Assembly (NCBI GenBank): GCA_016930275.1
Contig: JAFGHA010000255.1
Span: 1 to 54,578 of the forward strand
DNA: 54,578 bases
Source: Chitinispirillaceae bacterium
Lineage (GTDB): Bacteria > Fibrobacterota > Chitinivibrionia > Chitinivibrionales > Chitinispirillaceae
Direction: 5' to 3'
Positions within the stretch are counted from its first letter, which is position 1, and the number at the start of each line of letters is the position of its first letter. The translations under genes were made by a program, and so were the position numbers. Shown here piece after piece: positions 7,781-16,412 of the stretch. The notes under the pieces were generated by a model. That model had not been told where the DNA came from, did no database searches, and saw nothing but the letters and a program-made list of their open reading frames with translations.

Positions 7781-8951
7781 AACAGGATACCGCCAGCTGC
7801 TGCGCCTGCTGCCGGCAGGTGCCTTGATCGGAACGCTCTGTACCACGAATTCAGTTGATTCCGGAGGCTCATCAGGAACCGAAATCAGCAAGGCTACCGG
7901 AGTGGTCACCGACCGCAGCGGATCACCGGTCAGCGATGTTACCGTGCGCCTGCGACCGGCCCGTTATCTTTCCGCCTCATCGGACGATTCCGAATACCAA
8001 GCGAACCATTCGGTCATCAATACCTTTACCGATGCGGAAGGAGCATTCGCTCTTGAAGACCTGATGCCGGACCGGTATCTGGTCGAAGTGAACTACCTGG
8101 ACTCGCTCGGTTCGGTTTCAGAATTTCAGATTGACTGCAATGATACCGTCGCATCGTTACCGATACTGGTACTTGAACCCATGTCGGAAATTACCGGGCA
8201 TATCGAAGCCGTCTACTTCGATAATGTTCTGGTTACCATACAGGTATACGGGCTTGACCGTTCCGCCAGCGCCGATACTTTCGGGAATTTCGAGCTGAAA
8301 GTTCCACAGGGAAAACACCTGATACATATCGGAGCAATGTTTGACCTTCCTACGGATACCGGAGAATTTGACGGTATGGACCTCGCTCTGGAAGTGTACC
8401 CCGGAGAACAGCGTTATGCGGGATCATTCATATTCAGGCCCCCTCCCCCTGAGTCGTGCCCCGACGGGGAATGTGATTCATCGGTAGTACGCATGATTCT
8501 GGAATCGGCGAACCGTGCCGCGGTATGGCCTGATGGTATCACCAAAACCGAAAACGGCCGAATCGTTACCCTCAACCTGCGCGGTTTTGATCTTTCAAAC
8601 GGGATTCCGTTCGATATAAACCGGCTGATCGCCCTCAGGCATCTCGATCTCGGTGCGACCGGACTTCCTTCGATGCATCCCGACATCGGAAAACTGGAAT
8701 ATCTGGAAACCGTACGTCTCGACAGCAACATGCTCGAATACTTCGCAACGACAGCCGGGAAACTTTCACATCTGCGTATCCTCGACCTGAGCGACAACAG
8801 GATCGGTTCACTGCACGAATCGCTGCTCGGCTGCCCGCAGCTCGATTCGATCGACATCGGCAACAACAAACTCTGCCAGGTCAACGACGTAATGTCCATC
8901 TGGCTCGATACGAAAGATCCCGACTGGAGAGAGACCCAACGATGCAAATGA
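7770..8951 (+). CDS. Exported carboxypeptidase-regulatory-like + LRR protein, copy B
   Basis: This 393-residue paralogue of 5490-6674 has the same plan: leader (LLPAGALIGTLC), DSGGSSGTEISK just after the Cys, carboxypeptidase-regulatory-like fold (ATGVVTDRSGSPVSDVTVRLRP), second Ig-like fold (IQVYGLDRSASADTFGNF), CPDGEC pair, LRRs (LRHLDLGATGL, LRILDLSDNRI) and terminal QRC. By eye it diverges more from its twin than the two regulators do, most in the leader and the LRR face, so the exported partner has evolved faster. If the Cys is a lipid-attachment site the lipobox (G-T-L-C) is non-standard. It overlaps the regulator by 11 nt. A hairpin terminator follows at 9267-9297. Confidence 0.75.
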   Translation: MNVKTGYRQLLRLLPAGALIGTLCTTNSVDSGGSSGTEISKATGVVTDRSGSPVSDVTVRLRPARYLSASSDDSEYQANHSVINTFTDAEGAFALEDLMPDRYLVEVNYLDSLGSVSEFQIDCNDTVASLPILVLEPMSEITGHIEAVYFDNVLVTIQVYGLDRSASADTFGNFELKVPQGKHLIHIGAMFDLPTDTGEFDGMDLALEVYPGEQRYAGSFIFRPPPPESCPDGECDSSVVRMILESANRAAVWPDGITKTENGRIVTLNLRGFDLSNGIPFDINRLIALRHLDLGATGLPSMHPDIGKLEYLETVRLDSNMLEYFATTAGKLSHLRILDLSDNRIGSLHESLLGCPQLDSIDIGNNKLCQVNDVMSIWLDTKDPDWRETQRCK

Positions 8952-9266
8952 GCTTACGTACTTCAAAGCGGCAATCACCCTCAACGGGAAGTTGGTATAT
9001 GAATCGATTTCTCAACCATGCGGTCACTCGTCTACAGATGTTTTCCTTGCGCTGTCTTGCCGGAAGTTTTCCGGTTGTACAGATAGTGGACTGGTTTTAC
9101 CGGACAGTGACGAACGTACTGTTCAACAAAGAATTTCGTGGCATGCTCTGCCCCGTTGCGATTTCTTCCGGACGAACGGTGTTCTGGAACCAGGTATCGA
9201 CTCACCGCTGAGACTGTTCATTTTCCATGGCGTCGATGTGAACAGTCGAAGCGTGTCAGTCGAACC
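8952..9266 (+). other. Gene-free stretch before the terminator
   Basis: About 315 nt lie between the copy B stop codon and the terminator. Open frames exist, but they have no family resemblance, no convincing ribosome binding site, and one runs through the terminator. It could be a long 3' UTR or a decayed gene; I see nothing that decides. Confidence 0.4.
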
Positions 9267-9297
9267 GCCCTGCCGGCAACGGCAGGGCTTTTTTTTT
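9267..9297 (+). terminator. Intrinsic terminator of the duplicated regulator/LRR module
   Basis: A perfect 9-bp stem GCCCTGCCG (9267-9275) / CGGCAGGGC (9280-9288) with a GCAA tetraloop is followed directly by nine T residues (9289-9297). This is a textbook rho-independent terminator on the plus strand. It separates the LRR module from the PPC-domain gene. Confidence 0.93.
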
Positions 9298-9346
9298 AAT
9301 ACGGCCACTGTCGGCACAGTACCTTAACGGTATTCCCCCGCACGAT

Positions 9347-9355
9347 TGCTATATT
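9347..9355 (+). promoter_or_regulatory. Candidate extended -10 of the PPC-domain gene
   Basis: TGCTATATT fits an extended -10 (TGn plus TATATT), about 42 nt before the ATG at 9397. There is no clear -35. It is identical to the 9-mer at 4610-4618. Confidence 0.35.
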
Positions 9356-9384
9356 TCTGTTACCGAATCGCGATTTCTCTCTCC

Positions 9385-9391
9385 AAGGAGG
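9385..9391 (+). promoter_or_regulatory. Strong ribosome binding site deciding the start at 9397
   Basis: AAGGAGG is five bases before the ATG at 9397. It rules out the upstream in-frame start at 9346, which would place the start over the candidate -10. Confidence 0.85.
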
Positions 9392-9396
9392 TTTAC

Positions 9397-9837
9397 ATGA
9401 AGTACTCCACCGGCAACGTCGGCCGTATCATCACCATCCGTTTCCACGACGGCGATCCGATTTACAAAGGTATGGAAGATATCGCGAGGAAGGAGCACGT
9501 CGCACAGGCAACCGTCTGGCTGATCGGCGGTGTTAAAAACGGTGGAGTTGTCGTCGGCCCGTCCGACGACCGGATGCCGCCCCGTCCCATGAGCGAGCAC
9601 TTTTCAGATCCCCGGGAAATCGTGGGTATCGGAACCATTTTCCCCGATGAACACGGACACCCTTCACTACATCTTCATGCGGCAATCGGAAAAGGTATCG
9701 CACCACTGGTTGGATGTCCGCGTGAGGGACTTGACTGCTGGCTGGTATCCGAAGCTATCGTTATGGAGGTCACCGGCACCACCGCTCAACGGCTGAAAAA
9801 CAGGGAAAGCGGCCTCTCACTTCTGGAAATTACCTGA
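9397..9837 (+). CDS. PPC (DUF296) domain protein
   Basis: This 146-residue protein consists of a single PPC/DUF296 domain. Family marks are GRIITIRFHDGDPIYKGMEDIARKEHV near the N-terminus, ATVWLIGGVKNG in the middle, and HPSLHLHAAIG at about 88-98, the conserved His-rich strand. In plants the domain accompanies AT-hooks; bacterial stand-alone versions form trimers and have no settled function. The C-terminal LKNRESGLSLLEI is typical of bacterial members. It converges on the DUF362 gene, and the two 3' ends overlap by 8 nt. Confidence 0.85.
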   Translation: MKYSTGNVGRIITIRFHDGDPIYKGMEDIARKEHVAQATVWLIGGVKNGGVVVGPSDDRMPPRPMSEHFSDPREIVGIGTIFPDEHGHPSLHLHAAIGKGIAPLVGCPREGLDCWLVSEAIVMEVTGTTAQRLKNRESGLSLLEIT

Positions 9838-10912
9838 CCGTCACCAGTTCATAGGTGCGGCTGCCGAGCCCCATCCGCTCGGCGCAGTCGAGTTGACGAA
9901 GCGGATCACGTCCCGGATGTGCTTTCCGGAAGGGATCGTAGCCGCCGGCCTTGCGACAGATGAGATCGTAGCAGGCCTGATCGATCGCCACCGGATCGCT
10001 CGAAATGAGAAACCCCACATCGGGCACGATTACCGGATCATCCTGCGCCAGACAGTCGCATTCAGCCGTTATTTTTGTCGCCACGTTAATGAAGCATTTT
10101 GTACCCGGGGAACCGAGCACCGCCGAGGTGTACTCCACCATTTTATCGGGCAGGTAATCTCTTCCGCCGCTCCAGTCGAGCTCCACAGCATCACTTTTAC
10201 ACACCGCGATACAGGAGGCACACCCGATGCACTTCTTCGGATCGAGAATTGCTTTCCCTTCGATGATCTCAATTGCATCCTGCGGACAGACCTCACTGCA
10301 CGCTCCGCACCCGATGCAGTTTCTCATGATGATATACGGCGCCACCGAGGCATGCTGGGCGAGTTTGCCCTCCCGGGTGGCGCATCCCATACCGATATTC
10401 TTTATCGCCCCCCCGAATCCCGCCACAATGTGTCCCTTGAAATGGGCAAGCCCCACAAGAAACGGTGCCTCCCTATACCGTCGGATGATCTTCGCCGTTG
10501 AAATGAAACGTCCTCCTTCAACCGGTACGCTGCTCACTTCATCGTCAATGGTTTCATCGGAGATTTCAACCCGTCCGTGAACCGCCTCATCGGTAAACCC
10601 GTGCTCCCGGGCCAGTGCCAGATGATCACGGCTGTTGGTTCTCCGGCCCCGATAGAGTGTATTGGTGTCCGATACCACCGTTTTGCCGCCCCGCGCGGTT
10701 ATCGCATCAGTGATAACACTGACCATCTCCGGACGTACATACCCCCTGTTTCCCTCCTCGCCGAAATGCATCTTGATCGTCACGGCTGTTTCTGAGGAGA
10801 GTTGTTCAAACAAAGTCGAAGTTGTTATCAGATGATTGAGTAGCTGCAATCGTGCAGTAAAAGGAACTTCATCGCCGACGGGCGTGTACCAGACAGTACT
10901 CACAGTATTCAC
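9830..10912 (-). CDS. DUF362 protein with two 4Fe-4S ferredoxin motifs
   Basis: This 360-residue protein has the DUF362 fold wrapped around a bacterial ferredoxin insert. CIGCGACSEVCP at about 198-209 and CIGCASCIAVCK at about 228-239 are two classical CxxCxxCxxxC(P) clusters. N-terminal features include IKMHFGEEGNRGYVRP and GGKTVVSDTNTLYRG; the central FLVGLAHFKGHIVAGFGGAIKNIGMG is the DUF362 signature. The C-terminus has SDPVAIDQACYDL. It is likely a cytoplasmic iron-sulfur redox or metal-handling protein, but the family's reaction is unknown. The start is GTG, supported by GGAGG seven bases upstream. Confidence 0.9.
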   Translation of the reverse strand: MNTVSTVWYTPVGDEVPFTARLQLLNHLITTSTLFEQLSSETAVTIKMHFGEEGNRGYVRPEMVSVITDAITARGGKTVVSDTNTLYRGRRTNSRDHLALAREHGFTDEAVHGRVEISDETIDDEVSSVPVEGGRFISTAKIIRRYREAPFLVGLAHFKGHIVAGFGGAIKNIGMGCATREGKLAQHASVAPYIIMRNCIGCGACSEVCPQDAIEIIEGKAILDPKKCIGCASCIAVCKSDAVELDWSGGRDYLPDKMVEYTSAVLGSPGTKCFINVATKITAECDCLAQDDPVIVPDVGFLISSDPVAIDQACYDLICRKAGGYDPFRKAHPGRDPLRQLDCAERMGLGSRTYELVTVR

Positions 10913-10999
10913 GGTTTATCCTCCGGAGAACGGAACCAGAACGACCGGCCGGATAATAGTAGTCAAATTACTGCGATTCTCCGTAAAAACCTTCGGCGG

Positions 11000-11019
11000 C
11001 CGGTCACAATTGTTACCGG
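11000..11019. promoter_or_regulatory. Imperfect palindrome upstream of the DUF362 gene
   Basis: CCGGTCACAA/TTGTTACCGG is a 20-bp dyad with one mismatched pair. It lies between the end of the histidine-kinase gene and the start of the DUF362 gene, both on the minus strand. No T-run follows on that strand, so an operator is as likely as a terminator. Confidence 0.3.
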
Positions 11020-11059
11020 AGATGCAGACTGATGAAAATACTTCGCAGAAAATATACTC

Positions 11060-13234
11060 TCAGGCAATCCCGCCACGCAGTCGCGCAAGCGCCTTATTGA
11101 CGACACGATAAATACGAGCGCTGTCAAACGGTTTTTCGATCACATCGCAGAACCCGAATTTTCCGTATTCCTTCATGAGAGCGTTTTCGCCGTATCCGGA
11201 CATGACGACCGCGGCCACAGCGGGGTTGATTTCCCGCAACCGTTTAATAACCTGCCGCGCCCCGTATCCGTTGCGAACCGTGACATCCAGCAGCAGCAGA
11301 TCGAACGGTTCGCCTTCCGACCGGTGTTTGAGATAGGCGGTAATGGCGGCGGCACCATGTTCAACCGCATGGACGGCATGCCCCTTCCCGGTCAGAATCA
11401 GCGACAGTGCTTTTCTCACCCCTTCCTCATCATCCATTACCAGAATCTTGCCCGGCGCCGTCGGGAGCTCTTCAACCGGCGTTTCCGTTTCCGTCGGCAC
11501 CACCTCAGGAGCGGTTTCATACGAAGGCAACCGGACGGTAAACGTGGTGCCGATCCCTTTACGGCTGGCAACAGTGATCACACCCCCGTGTTTCTCCACC
11601 ACCGATTTTACTACCGACAACCCGAGACCGGTACCCTGTTTTTTTGTGGTAAAAAAGGGCTTGAACACCTCTTCGAGCTTATCCTGTGGTATCCCGCTTC
11701 CCTGATCGGTGATCTCCACTTCGACCCAGGCGGCACCATCCACCTTGATGTTCGAACACCGCACTCCGATCACCCCGCCCTTTTCCATAGCCTGCCGCGC
11801 GTTGACCAGCAGATTGAGGAACACCTGATTGATCTGCGTGGTATCCGCGGCTATCGAATGCAGGTCTTCGGGTATTTCGGAACGACACTCTATTGTACTG
11901 CCGCTCAGTGAAAGCTGTATGGCACTGGAGAGGATTTCCCTCAGTGAACAGTGTTCCCGGTTGGGACGGGAGCCTTTGGAAATCGTGGCAAGTTGACGGT
12001 TAAGATCGATCACCATCCGCGCTGCGGAGTCGACTTTATCGAGTTTCTCCCTGAGCGAATCGGAAACGTTCTCGGTGGTACGTGCCAGGGAGAGATAGGC
12101 GACGATCGAGGTAAGCAGATTATTGAAATCATGGGCGATTCCGCCCGCCAGAAAACCGAGGGCCTCAAGCTGTTCGGTTTTACGGAATTCATCCAGTGCC
12201 ATCTTTTCAAATGAGCTGTCGTGGCAGCTCACCACCATCGCGACCGGCAGCCGCTTGCGTGTTTTGTGCACCAGGGACAGATTGATGACAACGGGAATTT
12301 CCTTCCCCGAAGCCGTACGTAATCGGGCTTCCTGTGTCCGGATATTTCTGTCGGAACGTTGCGCCTTTTCGAACATCGCTTCGGCGAATCCCGGTTCAAA
12401 CAGCTCATCGATATTCATTCCCGAAATAATTGCCGAACTGTACCCGGTCATCTCCTCCGCTTTCGGATTGATACGTTTGATGGAACCGTCTGTCGCTGTA
12501 ATCAGCAGAGCGTCGGGAATGGCGGCAATCACGTCTTCGGCAACCGTTACCATATTATCAGGAGAAAAACTGCGGAAATACACCACAACGGTACAACCGA
12601 TCGCGGTCACCGTTGCCCCGATTATCGCGATACCGGGTATCCGACCCGACAGCAGATCAAAGATGCCCGCCGCGCCTCCCAAAACCGCCGACAGAATGGT
12701 CACCATCGCCGCTATTGTTACTTTCCGGCTGGAACCGTCACGGGCTCCGAAAAACTTCGGCAGAACCAGCATCTGTGATATCATCATCACGACCGCAATC
12801 CACACCGACGTGATGATAGACACTACCCTGCTTTCGTAATCGAGTATCCATCCCCCGTGATACCGCATCGGCTCCAGCCAATTGACAACGGCAAAAGTCT
12901 GCAGTGCGATTATTACCGCTGCGGAAAGATAGACGGCTAAGAGCAGTTTGCGGTAACGCCCCGCATCGTCCTGCCATAGAATCCCGATCAACAGATGCAG
13001 CGACAATGGAACCGCCGCGAACCGCGCTACGCCAAGCAGACTCCATCCGAAAACCGTCTCCGCCCGGTCACTGGTGACCACCCCGAAAGCGATAAGATGC
13101 CAGAATGCCCACGATAACGTACAGCCGAAAAAAATGCGGCACAGCAGGTCTCTGCTCCCAACATAATAAGTACGGAATCCGACTGCAGTCAGTATGAAAA
13201 AAGCGGTAAGAAGATAAACGGCGATCAGTAACAC
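11060..13234 (-). CDS. Membrane hybrid histidine kinase (7TM-like, PAS, HisKA, HATPase, REC)
   Basis: This 724-residue sensor kinase has an N-terminal third with about seven hydrophobic segments, resembling the 7TM sensor modules of bacterial kinases. A PAS domain follows (AIPDALLITATDGSIKRINPKAEEMTGYS), then HisKA with GFLAGGIAHDFNNLL (phosphoacceptor about His368) and a HATPase domain with NLLVNARQAM, DQGSGIP and GTGLGLS. The C-terminal receiver domain (from ~595) has the acidic patch MDDEE, phosphoacceptor about Asp650 in LLLLDVT, and IEKPFD. There is no output domain and no cognate regulator next door, so signal flow is unknown. The best in-frame start is a GTG with a weak ribosome site. 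Confidence 0.92.
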   Translation of the reverse strand: MLLIAVYLLTAFFILTAVGFRTYYVGSRDLLCRIFFGCTLSWAFWHLIAFGVVTSDRAETVFGWSLLGVARFAAVPLSLHLLIGILWQDDAGRYRKLLLAVYLSAAVIIALQTFAVVNWLEPMRYHGGWILDYESRVVSIITSVWIAVVMMISQMLVLPKFFGARDGSSRKVTIAAMVTILSAVLGGAAGIFDLLSGRIPGIAIIGATVTAIGCTVVVYFRSFSPDNMVTVAEDVIAAIPDALLITATDGSIKRINPKAEEMTGYSSAIISGMNIDELFEPGFAEAMFEKAQRSDRNIRTQEARLRTASGKEIPVVINLSLVHKTRKRLPVAMVVSCHDSSFEKMALDEFRKTEQLEALGFLAGGIAHDFNNLLTSIVAYLSLARTTENVSDSLREKLDKVDSAARMVIDLNRQLATISKGSRPNREHCSLREILSSAIQLSLSGSTIECRSEIPEDLHSIAADTTQINQVFLNLLVNARQAMEKGGVIGVRCSNIKVDGAAWVEVEITDQGSGIPQDKLEEVFKPFFTTKKQGTGLGLSVVKSVVEKHGGVITVASRKGIGTTFTVRLPSYETAPEVVPTETETPVEELPTAPGKILVMDDEEGVRKALSLILTGKGHAVHAVEHGAAAITAYLKHRSEGEPFDLLLLDVTVRNGYGARQVIKRLREINPAVAAVVMSGYGENALMKEYGKFGFCDVIEKPFDSARIYRVVNKALARLRGGIA

Positions 13235-13873
13235 AGATACCCGGTTCTTTTAAACATTGCATACTTCCGACGCGACTGATGCCCCGTCGTATGAACTGAT
13301 CTACGTCACATTGCTTGCGGCACGATATAACCCGACACTCTGTCGTAGAAGAAAGAAACTGCCGCAAACGATAATTGGTGAATCAGTGTTTAACTAATCA
13401 GGATACAGATGGCAGAATTCAGGACTCAGAATGGATTATACAGGATAAGTTTTGCCATACCTGAGTCATCCCGCTATCCGATGAAATTCAACTGGTTGAA
13501 AAAAAACGGCAGTGCATTTCTTCCTTATTCTGAATTCTGACTCCTTCCCGCTTAGCGGGATGGATACCTGATATTTAGGTTATTATTTAAAAGCAGATGC
13601 CGGGGGCAGTATATTGTACCCTTCCGTACCGGATACGTCAAGAAATGTACGTAACGATCAGGTACCAAAATTGTCGATTCCTTTCATCATGAACACATTC
13701 GACAGGTGGTACACTGAGCCTGTCGAATGTGCTCACTGTAACACCTGTCGAATGATGTAGAAGAGCAGGGAATAGGTACATGGTTCCCTTCGGCTCCGCT
13801 CAGGGTAAACTCAGCTCACAATGAGCGTACTGTAAATATTTCTTGAAATACCTGAATTGTTACAAATGAACAA
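13235..13873. repeat. Repeat-rich intergenic spacer
   Basis: This 639-nt spacer has no convincing gene. It holds several repeat types. ACATTCGACAGG (13695-13706) is inverted as CCTGTCGAATGT (13719-13730), with a third partial copy CCTGTCGAAT at 13744-13753. TCCCGC-TTA-GCGGGA (13546-13560) is the short dispersed hairpin. A GAATTCAGGACTCAGAAT block near 13412-13430 is roughly inverted as ATTCTGAATTCTGACTCC near 13528-13545, and a similar run occurs near 15508-15540. These look like REP/MITE-like intergenic debris. The spacer separates two minus-strand genes. Confidence 0.6.
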
Positions 13874-14512
13874 TCACTCCTTCGGGTAGCCGACGGTCTG
13901 TGTCAGTACAATTTTATTTTTTTCCCCGAGTTTCAATACCTTCGCGCATTCATCCCTGTTGACCCACCCCCGTACCACCGTGGCAAGTCCCTCGGATGCG
14001 CAGAAGAGGTATACATTCTGGCTGATAAATCCGACATCGGCACTGGAGTACAGCTCCTGATCGGTTTTGGAGCCCTTCATTTTGCTGTAATCAGCCACAT
14101 ACACCAGATTGAGCGGTGCGGTTGCAACAAATGCCTGGGCGCCGGTTTTTTTCCGGTAATCTCCCACGGCAACCAGTTTGAGCATATTCTCTTTCGCATC
14201 GTAGCGATAAACGCCCTCCTGCATCACCGTGTAAATATCGGTTTCCTGGAAGTTCCGTGCCGAAGGTGCGGTTCGTCTGCCATCGGTCCTGCTGATCCCG
14301 AATGCAGCCCAGAGCAGATTCGAGAGTACCTGTGGCGAAAGCTTCTTTGTGCTGTATTCCCGCGTCGACTTGCGTTCCTTGAGCGCCTGCATGAGCGGCA
14401 TGCCGCCTTCCTGCTGTGGTGCAGGAAGGGTGATATCGGACGGGGTTTGGGCGGAAAGTGGTAGAGTGACGGTAAGAACCGCAACAGCGAAAACGACAAG
14501 AACCAGTTTCAT
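13874..14512 (-). CDS. Exported nitroreductase-family protein
   Basis: This 212-residue FMN-type nitroreductase-fold protein has a signal peptide (MKLVLVVFAVAVLTVTLPLSAQ, cleavage near residue 22), so it acts outside the cytoplasm. Family marks are LMQALKERKSTREYSTKKLSPQVLSNLLWAAFGISR, RTAPSARNFQE, DVGFISQNVYLFCASEGLATV and a final TVGYPK. It resembles the SagB/ThcOx-type subfamily of single-domain nitroreductases seen in the periplasm of anaerobes. I chose the ATG at 14512 because AGGAGG sits seven bases upstream and the signal peptide starts there; the longer frame to 15004 overlaps the next gene. The electron donor and substrate are unknown. Confidence 0.85.
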   Translation of the reverse strand: MKLVLVVFAVAVLTVTLPLSAQTPSDITLPAPQQEGGMPLMQALKERKSTREYSTKKLSPQVLSNLLWAAFGISRTDGRRTAPSARNFQETDIYTVMQEGVYRYDAKENMLKLVAVGDYRKKTGAQAFVATAPLNLVYVADYSKMKGSKTDQELYSSADVGFISQNVYLFCASEGLATVVRGWVNRDECAKVLKLGEKNKIVLTQTVGYPKE

Positions 14513-14619
14513 TTGACGACCTCCTGAAAGAACTTGATTCATTTGAAATGAAAAATAATTACGATTTGTTCTGTTGTTTAGTGCCGGTTTGAATTCTCGT
14601 CCGTGTTCCCAGGAACAAC

Positions 14620-15375
14620 TCAGGAACCCTGACCTCTTTCCCACCGGTACCCGCTCAGCGCCAGCAGTAGTATTGACGGAAGGTAAAATAACCACGTCAG
14701 ACTGGTGGAAATGACATACGACTTGGCATGGGGAAGAATCAGATTGAGACCGACCGTCAGGTCGCCGAGATACAGTATCCCGACACCAATGGCGGCCATT
14801 CGTGTATTCACTTTCGGCAGACAGCCGGTAATGTTGCTTGCGATACCCGCCCAGAGCGAACAGCAGAGGAAAAACGAGTAACCGGTAATCATCGGAAACA
14901 TCGGGTTTGCAGCCTGAGGGACGAACAGAAGCTTTAAAAGGACAAAATTGACGATCCCGATGCTGCCTGCCGCAAGCAGCAGTCGCAGCACATTTCCGCT
15001 CCACCCGCGCTGCACCATTGCTGCGACACCGGAAACATGTCTGACGATTAATACCATCTGTGCGAGTGAAAACAATCCGATACCAATGTAATAATTATTG
15101 AGAAAAAAAACGACGTCCGCCCCGACGATCGCGGAAAATGCACCGCGCATCAACCAGCGGTCTCTGACCGACAGTGCCGCTTTGCCGGTTGTCCATACCA
15201 GAACGGCGACGATAACCGACAACAGCAACTTGATCTGCCGCGACAGAAGATACTCTTCCCATCTTCCGGTCGCCTCAAACGACAGCAGACGCGACCAATC
15301 GAGCCACTGTACGACTAACCATAAGCATCCTATACCTGTCAGAGTGGGAATAATTTTATTTTTCAATGTTGGCAT
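14620..15375 (-). CDS. YhhN/lysoplasmalogenase-family membrane protein
   Basis: This 251-residue protein has about seven to eight membrane helices. The pattern fits the YhhN/TMEM86 family: AFSAIVGADVVFFLNNYYIGIGLFSLAQMVLIVRHV in the middle and GVGILYLGDLTVGLNLI followed by TWLFYLPSILLLALSGYR at the end. Characterised relatives hydrolyse lysoplasmalogens; this member is divergent, so the activity is inference. I placed the start at the ATG 15375 because a TATAAT box (15406-15411, minus) lies next to the alternative GTG at 15405. It is followed by the exported nitroreductase gene on the same strand. Confidence 0.65.
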   Translation of the reverse strand: MPTLKNKIIPTLTGIGCLWLVVQWLDWSRLLSFEATGRWEEYLLSRQIKLLLSVIVAVLVWTTGKAALSVRDRWLMRGAFSAIVGADVVFFLNNYYIGIGLFSLAQMVLIVRHVSGVAAMVQRGWSGNVLRLLLAAGSIGIVNFVLLKLLFVPQAANPMFPMITGYSFFLCCSLWAGIASNITGCLPKVNTRMAAIGVGILYLGDLTVGLNLILPHAKSYVISTSLTWLFYLPSILLLALSGYRWERGQGS

Positions 15376-15405
15376 AATTGTTTCTTCAATGATGGATGTA
15401 GTCAC

Positions 15406-15411
15406 ATTATA
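15406..15411 (-). promoter_or_regulatory. Candidate -10 box (TATAAT) of the YhhN-like gene
   Basis: A perfect TATAAT on the minus strand is about 30 nt before the ATG at 15375. It argues against translation starting at the GTG 15405. No -35 is evident. Confidence 0.35.
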
Positions 15412-15536
15412 TTCCGATAACGCATTTCTTCCTGTATTTGAAACGCCCCGGGAATCCCGACCATCCAGCTATACGGTATGCAATCAGAAAAACAGGCAGT
15501 TTTATTTTCTTATTCTGACTTTTGACTTCTGGATTC

Positions 15537-16412
15537 TTAATTCCCGAGTTTTCTTCTCTTTCCCAGAGGGATCTCGAACCCACCCAGTGCCGCGATGTAA
15601 AAAGTGTGATTTCTCACTTCACTTTCAAGATACATTCCCCCGGTAACAAGACCGAAGAGGTCCCTTATTTTTTTCGTTGACGGAGTCGAAATGATCATTA
15701 CACCGAGCATCTGCTGCCGCACCCCGGTACCCCTGACGTAGATGAGGTTGTGATTGAGTCCCGTACGCAACCGTTCATTCCATTCGTACAGCATGATCAC
15801 ATCATTGTTGAAATTGAAATCATGGGAATAATGCGGTAATGCCGTTCTTATATCATAAAAATATTCTTCGGTATTGAACAGATCGATACGGTTGCAGGTG
15901 AAGTTGTCGGCGACAATCACCGGGCCGACCATCAGTTTCAATGACGGGGCGATGGTGATACGGGAACCGGTACGATTCTCCTGCGGAATATCATCGATAA
16001 TGGTGTCATGATACGGCCCGTTTTTTCCTTCCATCCGCCGATACCCAAATCCGAACAGACGGTAGTGCTCATATATACCTGCCTTAACCCATACGTTGAA
16101 AACGGCAAGCGGTTCAATATTGCACCCGATACCGAACATCTCATCCGCCGGAGACCATTCGTTGACGATTCCGGTCTCGAATTTCGTCGACCGGAAGAGG
16201 ATTCCGGTATCCTGCGATAACGGTGCACGATAGAGCACCCGACTATCGGCAAGAAACCCGAGCGGATTGAGCATCGCCCCGACACTCTGAGTGAAAACGA
16301 ATTCCGGTTGACGTTCGGCGGCAACCACACCGGCGAATACAAAGATCAGTATATAAAGCGGTCGAAACCGCAGAACAAATATGCGATACCATGGCGAATC
16401 ATGCTGAGTCAT
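15537..16412 (-). CDS. Exported hypothetical protein, possible outer-membrane barrel
   Basis: This 291-residue protein has an N-terminal hydrophobic segment (PLYILIFVFAGVVAAE) that looks like a signal peptide; the charged stretch before it suggests the true start may lie a little downstream of 16412. The mature part alternates hydrophobic and polar residues with many aromatics (FVFTQSVGAMLNPLG, LFGFGYRRMEG, LRTGLNHNLIYVRG, MYLESEVRNHTFYIAALGGFEI) and ends close to a basic tail. This resembles a small outer-membrane beta-barrel. I do not recognise a family. It stands alone between the tRNA region and the YhhN-like gene. Confidence 0.6.
   Translation of the reverse strand: MTQHDSPWYRIFVLRFRPLYILIFVFAGVVAAERQPEFVFTQSVGAMLNPLGFLADSRVLYRAPLSQDTGILFRSTKFETGIVNEWSPADEMFGIGCNIEPLAVFNVWVKAGIYEHYRLFGFGYRRMEGKNGPYHDTIIDDIPQENRTGSRITIAPSLKLMVGPVIVADNFTCNRIDLFNTEEYFYDIRTALPHYSHDFNFNNDVIMLYEWNERLRTGLNHNLIYVRGTGVRQQMLGVMIISTPSTKKIRDLFGLVTGGMYLESEVRNHTFYIAALGGFEIPLGKRRKLGN

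Noticed and set aside
8992..9327. 111-residue open frame after the LRR gene
   Set aside because: It runs through the perfect terminator at 9267-9297 and shows no recognisable sequence.
13235..13873. CRISPR array in the repeat-rich spacer
   Set aside because: The repeats are inverted and irregularly spaced, with no regular spacer length and no cas genes nearby.
14513..15004. N-terminal extension of the exported nitroreductase to 15004
   Set aside because: The extension overlaps the YhhN-like gene, while the signal peptide and AGGAGG ribosome site mark the start at 14512.
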